Assembly: GCA_963667715.1 (NCBI GenBank)
Contig: OY763926.1
Span: 186,001-250,000 of the forward strand
Direction of reading: 5' to 3'
DNA from: JAFGDI01 sp963667715
GTDB lineage: Bacteria > Planctomycetota > Phycisphaerae > Sedimentisphaerales > SM23-30
DNA: 64,000 nucleotides
The notes below the pieces were generated by a model. It searched no databases and was not told the origin of the DNA. It worked only from the letters and a program-made list of their open reading frames with translations. Made by a program: the position numbers and the translations under genes. Shown piece by piece: positions 53,907-62,176 of this stretch (its first letter is position 1; every line of letters starts with the position of its first letter).

Positions 53907-53932
53907 TATTAAACTAGTAAACTAGTTTAATA
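53907..53932. terminator. AT-rich hairpin after rny
   Basis: Perfect 11-bp stem TATTAAACTAG-4-CTAGTTTAATA, two bases after the stop. There is no T run, so termination is uncertain; it may protect the 3' end. Confidence 0.4.
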
Positions 53933-54073
53933 GTAAAAGGTAAAAGGTTTGAGGATTCGCCCTTTGGGGCGAGGCTGATTAGTAGTTTTGACCACAGATT
54001 ACAGACACTTATTCGTAAAGATGATGGTGGTAAGTCAGGATTTGTGGTAGAAGTAAAATAATAATATAAAAAT

Positions 54074-54101
54074 GTAGAGGCGCAATAAAATGCGTCTCTA
54101 C
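54074..54101. repeat. GAGACG-type hairpin (variant)
   Basis: GTAGAGGCGCAATAAAATGC followed by GTCTCTAC, an 8-9 bp stem variant of the GTAG palindrome, between rny and the phosphodiesterase gene. Confidence 0.7.
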
Positions 54102-54133
54102 TGTTTTTATCTGAGATGTTTGGATTCTGAGTT

Positions 54134-54994
54134 ATGCAGATCAAAGTTTTATGTATTGGCGATATTGTAGGGCGGCCAGGCAGACAGGTGTTGTCCGAGA
54201 AATTACCAATTCTGGTGAAAGAACATAATATAAGCTGCGTAGTAGCAAATGCCGAGAATTCGGCTGGTGGTTCCGGCATTACGCCGCAGATCCATGATAA
54301 GCTGCTGAAATATGGTGTAAATGTAATTACGCTGGGCGACCATGTGTTCCGGAAAAAAGATATTATCAGTACTCTGAATAATTCGAGTAATATAATCCGT
54401 CCGGCGAATATGTCGGTATATGCGGCGGGCAAAGGATTTACAATATTCCATACTCAGGATGGCTGTGATGTGGCGGTAATATCTCTGCTGGGCAGGTTGT
54501 ATATGAATCTGCCGGGTGAGAATCCTTATCTGGCGGTGGAGAAGATATTGCCGAAGCTGCCTTCGCATATTAAGGTAATAATTGTAGAGCTTCATGCAGA
54601 GGCGTCCAGCGAGAAAGTTGCGATGGGGCGTTTTCTTGATGGTAAGGTGTCGCTTGTATATGGTACGCATACCCATATTCCGACTGCGGACGAAGAGATA
54701 TTTCCAGGTGGGACGGGGTATATAACTGATATTGGTATGACCGGCCCGCATGAATCGGTGCTGGGCAGGAATATTGAGCCGGTGGTGAAGAGCCTGGTGA
54801 CACAGATGCCGTTTTCTTATAGTATCGCAACTCGCGACCTGAGAGTGAACGGGGTGCTGGCTACGATCGATAGTCATACGGGTAAGACAATAGAGCTTAA
54901 GCGTGTGCGAATAGACAGCGATATGTGCGATAGTATAGTATATGATCAGGATGATGGTTCTGCCAGCAGCAGGATCAATAGTTCGTTTGATTGA
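54134..54994 (+). CDS. ymdB: YmdB-family metallophosphoesterase (TIGR00282)
   Basis: A 286-residue calcineurin-like phosphoesterase of the YmdB family, which hydrolyses 2',3'- or 3',5'-cyclic nucleotides. The di-metal ligands are visible in order: GDIVGRPGR (about 8-16), NAENSAGGSG (about 40-49), GDHVFRKKDI (about 71-80), ELHAEASSEK (about 155-164), GTHTHIPTAD (about 180-189) and DIGMTGPHESVLG. The C-terminal about 20 residues are an acidic extra tail. It lies 230 bases downstream of rny on the same strand. In Bacillus, YmdB influences biofilm and motility decisions and is linked to RNase Y. Confidence 0.92.
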   Translation: MQIKVLCIGDIVGRPGRQVLSEKLPILVKEHNISCVVANAENSAGGSGITPQIHDKLLKYGVNVITLGDHVFRKKDIISTLNNSSNIIRPANMSVYAAGKGFTIFHTQDGCDVAVISLLGRLYMNLPGENPYLAVEKILPKLPSHIKVIIVELHAEASSEKVAMGRFLDGKVSLVYGTHTHIPTADEEIFPGGTGYITDIGMTGPHESVLGRNIEPVVKSLVTQMPFSYSIATRDLRVNGVLATIDSHTGKTIELKRVRIDSDMCDSIVYDQDDGSASSRINSSFD

Positions 54995-55625
54995 TTTAGG
55001 AATTAGTCCCGATGTGCATCGGGATAGAAATTAGGGGGAGTTTGGGGTATTGTTTTTTAGGGTTGCCGGGGGCGGTGCGCAACTAAAATGTAAGAATATC
55101 AATCCACAGATTTATTTTAATGGGTTCGCTACCGCGAGCTGCTGATTGATTAATTTACACAGATTAAAGAAGAATAATTAAGAAGAGAATTAAGAGTTTT
55201 TTTACCATGAAGTTCAGGGAGATCATAGGGCGTTCAAGCCGCAACCAAAAGTAATAAGAAACAAGAAATAAGCTCCTGTTTCTCGCTATGCTCGAAGCTA
55301 ATTTATTTAAGAGTTAGTATGTTTGCGGTATGGTTATTGAGCTCTATTGCTAAATGAGTTACAGATGTTACAAGAAATAATCGAACATAAAAAACAATGT
55401 TTTGGGAGATAGTAGTATGAAGGGGGGGGAAGAGTTTAACGCAAAGGCGCGAAGTCGCAAAGAGTTGGTTGGCGACTGGGGAGGGGGTTGGGATTTGTGA
55501 TATGATTGGAAAGTAAGGAAGAAGACTGAAGAATCCCGATGTACATCGGGAAAGGCCGGAACTCTTGCGCGGGGAGTTGGTTGGCGATTTTGGGCGTTTA
55601 TTGCAACTTGAAAAGTGCGAAAGTA
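54995..55625 (+). repeat. Intergenic module mosaic between two + genes (forward orientation)
   Basis: GTCCCGATGTGCATCGGGAT (about 55006), ATCCACAGATTT plus TTCGC module (55090-55160), ATGAAGTTCAGGG (about 55208), GTTCAAGCCGCAACCAAAAG (about 55232), degenerate GTTACA module (about 55355-55400), ACGCAAAGGCGCGAAG run (about 55438), CCCGATGTACATCGGG (about 55535). Both flanking genes are +, yet the mosaic is forward. This differs from mosaics between + genes left of 20.6 kb. Confidence 0.75.
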
Positions 55626-55630
55626 AACTC

Positions 55631-58600
55631 ATGACTAAGAAAAAGAATGATCCGGGTTTTAGCGGCTGGCTTGCTGATCTTCTCAGCTTTGCCGGTTCTA
55701 TGCTTAGCCTAGCTCGTTCGCATGCACCCCGCAGACATTCACCTCGTAAACGTATCCGCAAGCGGATAGTAGCATCAATTTTACTGGCCGTTATTGTCTG
55801 TTCCTTTTCACTGGCCAGTTATAATCTGGTTGGCGAACGATTTAATGACCATATTATCAATGCACTTGGGCGTATTACTGGTGGTGAAGTTGATATCGAA
55901 CGGTCGCAAATTAATATTCTCAGCGATATTCGTATTAATAGGTTAAAGGTCTATATTCCCGGTAAGTCTCATGATGATCGATACCTGATCTTTAGTGCAG
56001 AGGATATTCTGCTGGCCTATGATCCGTGGAGTATCTTTACGGCTCAGTTGAAGATCGATAAGATCGTTGCGAGCCATGCACTTTTGAATATGTCGTATGA
56101 TCACAATGGGAAGCAGTGGAATATTAATCAGCTTAAACTGAAGCTGCCGTCATCGTCAGGTTCGAGGTCGGAGACATTTCCTGAATTTATAATTCGTGAT
56201 TCATATATTCAATATCAGGAGTCACACGGTAATATTTATTCGCTGCCGGTTCGTCAGGAGTTTAATGGTAAGATCGCACGCAGTAGAGATGAGAAGATAA
56301 TCCTGTTTGATTTTGCCAGCGATGACCTGACGATGCTGCCGAACTGTTCGATAGCGGGCAGTTATGATCCGGAAAAAGTAGAGCTGGAAGCGCGGATGAA
56401 ATTCGACATGGAGAATTTTGCGACTGATAGTCTGCCACCGAACCTTGTGGCTTTCCGGGAGCTGTATAAGACGATAAAGCCGCGTGGTGAAGTTGTTCTT
56501 AAAAGTGTTTATAGTAAGAGTGCTGGTAACCAGGTAAGTGTTGTATTTGATAATGCGTCAGCAAGTATTGATTGGCTGGGTTCGGGAGCTGAGCTGCCGC
56601 TGCCGTCGATAAGCGGTGAGGTAGTCTGTACAACTCAGATGACACAGGTGAATGATATAACAGTTAATTATGCTGATGCCTCGTTTAGCGTATCGGGAAG
56701 GGTTAACGGCTACTCTGGTGATTCGCAGATCGATCTTGAGATTAGTAGTAAAGGTCTTAACCTACCGCGGGATCAGTGGGATAGTTTTGATATAATGACC
56801 TCAAGTATATTTGATGTGAAAAAGCTGAACCAGCTGAGCGAGCAGGCGATAGATAGCGGGTCATTTAAGCCGGTATTGAATATGCTGGTGTCGGCTATGC
56901 CGGATAAGAATAAGAAGATATTCAATGACTTTTTGCCAACCGGTAAGGCTGACGTTGATATTTTCTTTATCAGGCAGGATGGTAAAAATGCGGTAGTGGG
57001 CGATATAGACCTTATCGATGTTGCAGGTCGGTTCATTAAGTTTCCGTATGCCGTGGGCGGGGTATCTGGTAAGGTCAGCTTTGAGCCGGGTTATATTGAT
57101 TTCGGCCCTATTGTTACTAAAGATGAGGGTATGGACGTTGCGGTTAATGGCTCGGCGTTTAAGAATGAGCAGAATAAATGGGATATTAGTGCAGACGTTG
57201 ATATAAAGAATATAACGGTGAGTCAGAAGCTATACAAAGCTTTGAACGAGAAACAGCAAAAGATCTTTGACCTGTTTGAGCCGGTAGGTGATGCGGATGC
57301 ACATTATAATGTTCACGTTATCCGGGGCGAGAAGCCGGACGATCATCTGGATATAAAGTTTCGTAATTGTGATGCGGTATTTCGACTGTTTCCGGTTGAG
57401 CTGAAAGATTGTTATGGCGAGGTGAACTGGGATCGCAAGCATACGAGCTTTAAGGTTGAGCGTGCAGTGCTGGGGGGTGGCAGTCTTGAAGTTGCGGGCA
57501 GTCTGGATGTGCGAGAAGGTCAGACGATACTAGATTGTGACCTGGAGTTTGACAAGGTGGCTTTGGAGCCGACTTTGGTGAAAGAGCTGCCGAGTGCGAT
57601 TCGTGGTTTTTACGATAAGGTTTCAGCCAGAGGAGAGTTGTCTGGTTCGGGTAAGGTAAGCAAGGTATTTGACGTTTCACTTGATCAGATAGTAGATAGT
57701 GAAGAGAAGCTTGCTCCGCCAGAACATAATATTGATCTGAAGCTGGTGGATGGTTCGATGGTATATTCTGAGCTGCCGATCCCGCTGGAAGATGTTGAGG
57801 CGCGGGTGAATATTAGTAATTCGGTTTTGACAATAAAGGAATTTAGTGCGGTTTATAAAAATGCGATCGATTCAGGAAGTCGCAGGGCGGTATCGAAAGA
57901 GTTGGGGCCGATCGTATCGCCGGTACAACTTAAGGGGACAATTGAAAAGGGCGGAGCAGACATTCGGCTTTGGAGCGATGGTCTATATCTAAGGTCTGAG
58001 ATCCGCGACTATGTTGAGGGTCGGTTCCCGGGGCTATGGCAGAAGTATACGCCGGAGGGGATTGCTGATGTGGATATTTCGTTTAAGACTGGGGTTGGTA
58101 AGTCGCTAAAGTATAACTGTGATATAAAGCCGGTGGAGATGAATGCTTCGTTTATGGGTTATCCGCTGCGAGCGCTGGGTGGGAGGATGATACTGTCGCC
58201 TGGTATGATCGAGCTGAAGGCATTTACGGTTCAGAATGGTCAGATAGTTGTCGATGCGGAGTTGGGCTATGATGGAGATAGCAGGAATTATCAGCTAGAG
58301 CTAAATACTGAAAAGCTACCGATCGATGAGGCATTGAAGCAGGCGTTTGCTGATAAGGTGTATCTGTTGGGAGAAGAGTTTGACCTTACTGGTGAGCTGA
58401 CGAGTGAGGTCAAGATCCATGCTGACAGTGATTCGCCAGATGAGATGAGCTGGCTGGCAGATGGCAGGGCAACGCTAATTGACGGAAGTGCGAAGCTGCC
58501 GCTTGAGAGTAAGGGTGTTTATTCAGACTTCGACTTTGAGATAGTATATGAGCAGGGTAAGGGCGGACTTGAGCTGAAGGCGGAGTCGGATAATTTTAGT

Positions 58601-59350
58601 GCGCTGGTGAAAGAGCGTCCGGTGAAAAATGGTGTAATGAAACTGGACTATAATAGTGACGATAAAGTATTGGATGTGAATGTTCCGTCAGTGCGATTTT
58701 GTGATGGGCCGGCGAGCGGTTCATTTAATGCGCTGCTAGATGGGAGCGGGACATATTCAGTTATATTGAATATGAAGCGGGCGAGTCTGGAACAGCTGGT
58801 GCAGGCGAAGGAAGATAATATAAGTCTCAAGGGTGTAGCCGATGGCGTATTCAAGCTGTCGTCGGTAGGTGAAACGAAAAAGGGTAGTTTTGAGTTTCAG
58901 GTATATGATGCAACTCTCGGTAAGCTGCCGCTGCTGGTGGGGATGCTGAATCTGGTCAATATTACCTCATCGCACGAAGGGGCATTTAACCGGGCCTCGA
59001 TCAGCGGTGATATTGTGAATGATCGAACACAGTTTTCAGAGCTGACCTTTAAGGGGGGCTCGATAGAGGTTACGGGCAAGGGAAGTATGGTAGGCCCGTT
59101 CTCGAGTGATGGGGATAAGCTTGGCGATATAGACCTGTCGTTTATGGTGGAGGCTCCAGATATAATAAAGCCGATACCGTTTATAGGTAGTTTCTTTAAT
59201 GCGATCCGGAGCGGGATAATATATGTTCAGGCTTCTGGTAAGTATGATAAGCCGGTGATCAAGCCAGTGACGTTTTCGGTTATTAATGACCTGTTCAAGG
59301 ATTATCGGACGCGCAGGAAGATAGAAGTATCGGAGCCGTCGGTTAAATAG
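55631..59350 (+). CDS. Large AsmA/YhdP-like envelope protein
   Basis: A 1239-residue protein with a basic cytoplasmic N-terminus (about 1-45, RRHSPRKRIRKR), one transmembrane helix (about 48-70), then a very long beta-rich periplasmic region. It has AsmA-like features: the repeating pattern of 'xVxGxxxx' strand pairs, an N-terminal ITGGEVDIERSQINILSDI as in AsmA/DUF3971 proteins, and a C-terminal AsmA_2-like end with FNAIRSGIIYVQASGKYDKP. Relatives such as YhdP/TamB form hydrophobic grooves that carry phospholipid between the membranes of diderm bacteria, which is the likely role. ATG 55631 is chosen; a TTG 66 bases upstream lies in a repeat. No operon partner is visible. Confidence 0.78.
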   Translation: MTKKKNDPGFSGWLADLLSFAGSMLSLARSHAPRRHSPRKRIRKRIVASILLAVIVCSFSLASYNLVGERFNDHIINALGRITGGEVDIERSQINILSDIRINRLKVYIPGKSHDDRYLIFSAEDILLAYDPWSIFTAQLKIDKIVASHALLNMSYDHNGKQWNINQLKLKLPSSSGSRSETFPEFIIRDSYIQYQESHGNIYSLPVRQEFNGKIARSRDEKIILFDFASDDLTMLPNCSIAGSYDPEKVELEARMKFDMENFATDSLPPNLVAFRELYKTIKPRGEVVLKSVYSKSAGNQVSVVFDNASASIDWLGSGAELPLPSISGEVVCTTQMTQVNDITVNYADASFSVSGRVNGYSGDSQIDLEISSKGLNLPRDQWDSFDIMTSSIFDVKKLNQLSEQAIDSGSFKPVLNMLVSAMPDKNKKIFNDFLPTGKADVDIFFIRQDGKNAVVGDIDLIDVAGRFIKFPYAVGGVSGKVSFEPGYIDFGPIVTKDEGMDVAVNGSAFKNEQNKWDISADVDIKNITVSQKLYKALNEKQQKIFDLFEPVGDADAHYNVHVIRGEKPDDHLDIKFRNCDAVFRLFPVELKDCYGEVNWDRKHTSFKVERAVLGGGSLEVAGSLDVREGQTILDCDLEFDKVALEPTLVKELPSAIRGFYDKVSARGELSGSGKVSKVFDVSLDQIVDSEEKLAPPEHNIDLKLVDGSMVYSELPIPLEDVEARVNISNSVLTIKEFSAVYKNAIDSGSRRAVSKELGPIVSPVQLKGTIEKGGADIRLWSDGLYLRSEIRDYVEGRFPGLWQKYTPEGIADVDISFKTGVGKSLKYNCDIKPVEMNASFMGYPLRALGGRMILSPGMIELKAFTVQNGQIVVDAELGYDGDSRNYQLELNTEKLPIDEALKQAFADKVYLLGEEFDLTGELTSEVKIHADSDSPDEMSWLADGRATLIDGSAKLPLESKGVYSDFDFEIVYEQGKGGLELKAESDNFSALVKERPVKNGVMKLDYNSDDKVLDVNVPSVRFCDGPASGSFNALLDGSGTYSVILNMKRASLEQLVQAKEDNISLKGVADGVFKLSSVGETKKGSFEFQVYDATLGKLPLLVGMLNLVNITSSHEGAFNRASISGDIVNDRTQFSELTFKGGSIEVTGKGSMVGPFSSDGDKLGDIDLSFMVEAPDIIKPIPFIGSFFNAIRSGIIYVQASGKYDKPVIKPVTFSVINDLFKDYRTRRKIEVSEPSVK

Positions 59351-59785
59351 TGGGAACTTATATACAATTATTAAATTATACATAATTATCTGTTATGTAA
59401 ATGTAAAATCTTATTAATCATTAGTTTGGGTTGGAAAAAGTACAAAATAGTCTAAGAAAAGACTTGCAAGAAATTGGTACTAAACTTACAATGTGCCTCC
59501 GTTTTTAGAGGGGCTAACCGACCGCCTGGGGCGGACTGGATCTTGGAGCCAGCTCCGGTTTATCGGAGACAGATTGTAGTAAGAGGCGGTAAAGAGTATA
59601 GATGTTTCATTCCCGTATTGCGTGGGAATACGTTAAAAAGTCGCATGCGATATGTGATTTAGGCCCGATAATGTTATATTTTACTTAATGATAGCGGAGC
59701 TTTTTGATAGAATAGAAATTAGAACATTTTCCATTTAGATTAATCAAGATTCTAATTTTTATATCTCTAAAGAGCTCAATATTTT
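59351..59785 (+). repeat. Intergenic region with one GGATAACC-type module
   Basis: GGGGCTAACCGACCGCCTGG hairpin followed by GGATCTTGGAGCCAGCTCCG and CGGAGACAGATTGTAG (59508-59580), matching 32053-32120 and 36613-36690. The remainder is AT-rich with no gene seen. Confidence 0.7.
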
Positions 59786-61804
59786 ATGACGATAAATACC
59801 ACTATGGAAAGAGATTTGACCGATAGTCGCTACGGTGCTGGCACAATGAGCACGAAAAGTCTTTTGATCTGGAAGGGCAGGATCGTATTTGCTCATCTGG
59901 TATTCTTCTGGCTTAGCTTGTTTATGAGCTTTGTTGTTCTGAATCAGATGCAGATCAACGAATGGTTCGGTCCGGTATTCTGGAATGTGTTCTTAGCTAT
60001 AACAGCAATCAAGCTGGTAGTTTATGGTCTATTCAGGCAATATCAGGGCTGGTGGCGATATGTAAGTGTATCTGACCTGTTCAGTATAATCAAAGCAACT
60101 CATGCAAGTCTGTTGATAATCATCGTGGCGTATTATGTGTGTCTGTACTATTGTCCATCGATTTTGGGCGAATATGAGCCGATTAAGGGTACAATAATCC
60201 CGATTTTGCAGAGTGATAAGCTATCGCCGTCAACCTTTGTGGCGGATTGGGTGGCGACAATCTGTACGGTATGTGGTTCGAGATTGTTGATAAGATTGTA
60301 TTTTGAAGAGAGCCAGCAGGTAGTACCAGGTAGGCTAACTCGTATTTTGATAGTAGGTGCCGGTAATGCTGGCGAGACATTGCTGCGAGAGATACGCAGG
60401 ATGTCGGTATTGAAGTATGAGGTTGTTGGTTTTGTAGATGATAACCCGCGCAAGCGTGGCATGCGAATTCATGGTGTAGAGGTGCTTGGTAATACAGGCG
60501 AGATCAAGAAGATCGCTAAGGAAAAGGCGATCGATGAGCTGGTTATCGCTATGCCGTCGGCAAATCGTAAAGAGCTTCGTCATGTTATTTCGCAATGTGA
60601 AGGATCTAACCTAAAGTTCAGTACGGTACCAGATCTGGTTTCTATAGCTGCTGGTAAGGTTGCCGTCTCGCAGATGAGGGATGTTGATATTAACGACCTG
60701 CTTGGTCGTGACCCGATAACGCTGGACATAGAACAGATAAGCAGTTTTCTGAATAATAAGGTGGTTATGGTGACTGGTGCGGGCGGTTCGATCGGATCGG
60801 AGATGTGCCGTCAGATCTGTCAGTTCGGTCCAAAGCGTTTGCTGCTGGTCGAGCAGGCAGAGAACCCGCTGTTCCATATAGAAAGAGAGCTACAGGCGAA
60901 CTATCCATCGGTTTCATTGAGGCCGATAATATGTGATATATCAGATGGCGTACGAGTAGATCGGGTATTTTCAGAGAATAAGCCAGAGGTTGTAATTCAT
61001 GCGGCGGCACATAAGCATGTGCCGTTGATGGAGGCTAACCCGGGCGAGGCGTTTAAGAATAATGTTTCCGGTACCCGTAATGTTGCTTATGCATCAGATA
61101 AATACGGAGCGAAGAATTTTGTGATGATCTCTACGGATAAGGCGGTGAACCCGACGAGTATAATGGGCTCGAGTAAGCGTTTTGCCGAGATGGTTATCCA
61201 GGGTTTGAACGTTCGTAGTAAGACCGACTTTATAACAGTTCGTTTTGGTAATGTGCTGGGTTCCAATGGTTCGGTAGTGCCGATCTTTACTAAGCAGATC
61301 ATGGCTGGCGGGCCGGTAACGGTAACGCACCCAGATATGCAGCGATATTTTATGACGATCCCGGAAGCGTCGCAGCTGGTACTTCAGGCGGCGACAATGG
61401 GTAAGGGCGGCGAGGTCTTTTTACTAGATATGGGAGAGCCGGTTAAGATCGCAGATCTGGCGCGTGAGCTTATCACACTGAGCGGATATCGGCCAGATGA
61501 AGATATCGAGATAAAGTTTACCGGAATGCGTCCGGGTGAGAAGCTATTTGAAGAGCTTAGTATTGCAGGTGAGGATATGAAGCCGACACCGCATCCGAAG
61601 ATCGCTGTCTGGCAGAATATTCCGGCAGATGAGACAGAGCTGCATAGTGCAATTGATGAAATGCTGAGAGTTGCTGATACGGCGAGCTATGATGAGATCG
61701 TTTCGATAATAAAGCGGATCATCCCGGAATATGTTGGCGATGTAGATAGTAAAATGCTGCACGACGAGCATGTGAAGAACATGGGTCGGGTCGGGTGTAA
61801 CTGA
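59786..61804 (+). CDS. CapD/FlaA1-type UDP-sugar 4,6-dehydratase (polysaccharide biosynthesis), membrane-bound
   Basis: A 672-residue protein of the WbpM/CapD family that modifies UDP-linked HexNAc for capsule or glycan synthesis. It has four membrane helices (about 28-165), a CoA-binding-like Rossmann domain (about 185-300, ILIVGAGNAGETLLREI) and an SDR catalytic domain with NAD site VTGAGGSIGSE (about 329-339), STDKAVNPTSIMGSSKRFAE (the Met/Lys variant of YxxxK) and TVTHPDMQRYFMTI. Full-length domain order is intact. It probably supplies a deoxy-amino sugar precursor, but no other glycan genes are adjacent. The ribosome-binding site is weak, and an alternative ATG lies 20 codons in. Confidence 0.92.
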   Translation: MTINTTMERDLTDSRYGAGTMSTKSLLIWKGRIVFAHLVFFWLSLFMSFVVLNQMQINEWFGPVFWNVFLAITAIKLVVYGLFRQYQGWWRYVSVSDLFSIIKATHASLLIIIVAYYVCLYYCPSILGEYEPIKGTIIPILQSDKLSPSTFVADWVATICTVCGSRLLIRLYFEESQQVVPGRLTRILIVGAGNAGETLLREIRRMSVLKYEVVGFVDDNPRKRGMRIHGVEVLGNTGEIKKIAKEKAIDELVIAMPSANRKELRHVISQCEGSNLKFSTVPDLVSIAAGKVAVSQMRDVDINDLLGRDPITLDIEQISSFLNNKVVMVTGAGGSIGSEMCRQICQFGPKRLLLVEQAENPLFHIERELQANYPSVSLRPIICDISDGVRVDRVFSENKPEVVIHAAAHKHVPLMEANPGEAFKNNVSGTRNVAYASDKYGAKNFVMISTDKAVNPTSIMGSSKRFAEMVIQGLNVRSKTDFITVRFGNVLGSNGSVVPIFTKQIMAGGPVTVTHPDMQRYFMTIPEASQLVLQAATMGKGGEVFLLDMGEPVKIADLARELITLSGYRPDEDIEIKFTGMRPGEKLFEELSIAGEDMKPTPHPKIAVWQNIPADETELHSAIDEMLRVADTASYDEIVSIIKRIIPEYVGDVDSKMLHDEHVKNMGRVGCN

Positions 61805-62176
61805 TATTATTTATCCGTAGATTATTTTTGAGGTGTTTGCTGGGGCGAACGGCTTATTGATTAATTTGCACAGATTTAAGAATGAAATTATAGATATGAA
61901 TGACCCTGGTGTGTTTTTGCATCAGGGTTATTTTTTTTTGGGGAAAATAGAATTAAGAGGAAGATTTAACGCAAGGTCGCTAAGACGCAAAGATTTGGTT
62001 GGCGGTATTGGGGATTTGTGAGTTTGTGACTTTGGTTGGGGAGTAAGGAAGAAGACTAAAGAATCCCGATGTGCATCGGGAAATGGCCGGAACTCTTGCG
62101 TGAAGAGATGGATGGCGGGATGGGGGATTAGGGAGTTTGCTGGGATTAGTAGAGACGCAAAATCTTGCGTCTCTAC
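61805..62176 (+). repeat. Intergenic module mosaic (forward) ending in a GAGACG hairpin
   Basis: TTATCCGTAGATT plus TTCGC/GGGGCGAA module (61810-61882), ACGCAAGGTCGC run (about 61970), CCCGATGTGCATCGGG (about 62067), and a full GAGACG palindrome (62149-62176) whose right arm contains the stop codon of the next, convergent gene. No gene. Confidence 0.75.

Noticed and set aside
54203..54877. 224-codon frame opposite the ymdB-type gene
   Set aside because: Antisense shadow of a well-conserved phosphodiesterase with all metal-binding motifs intact.
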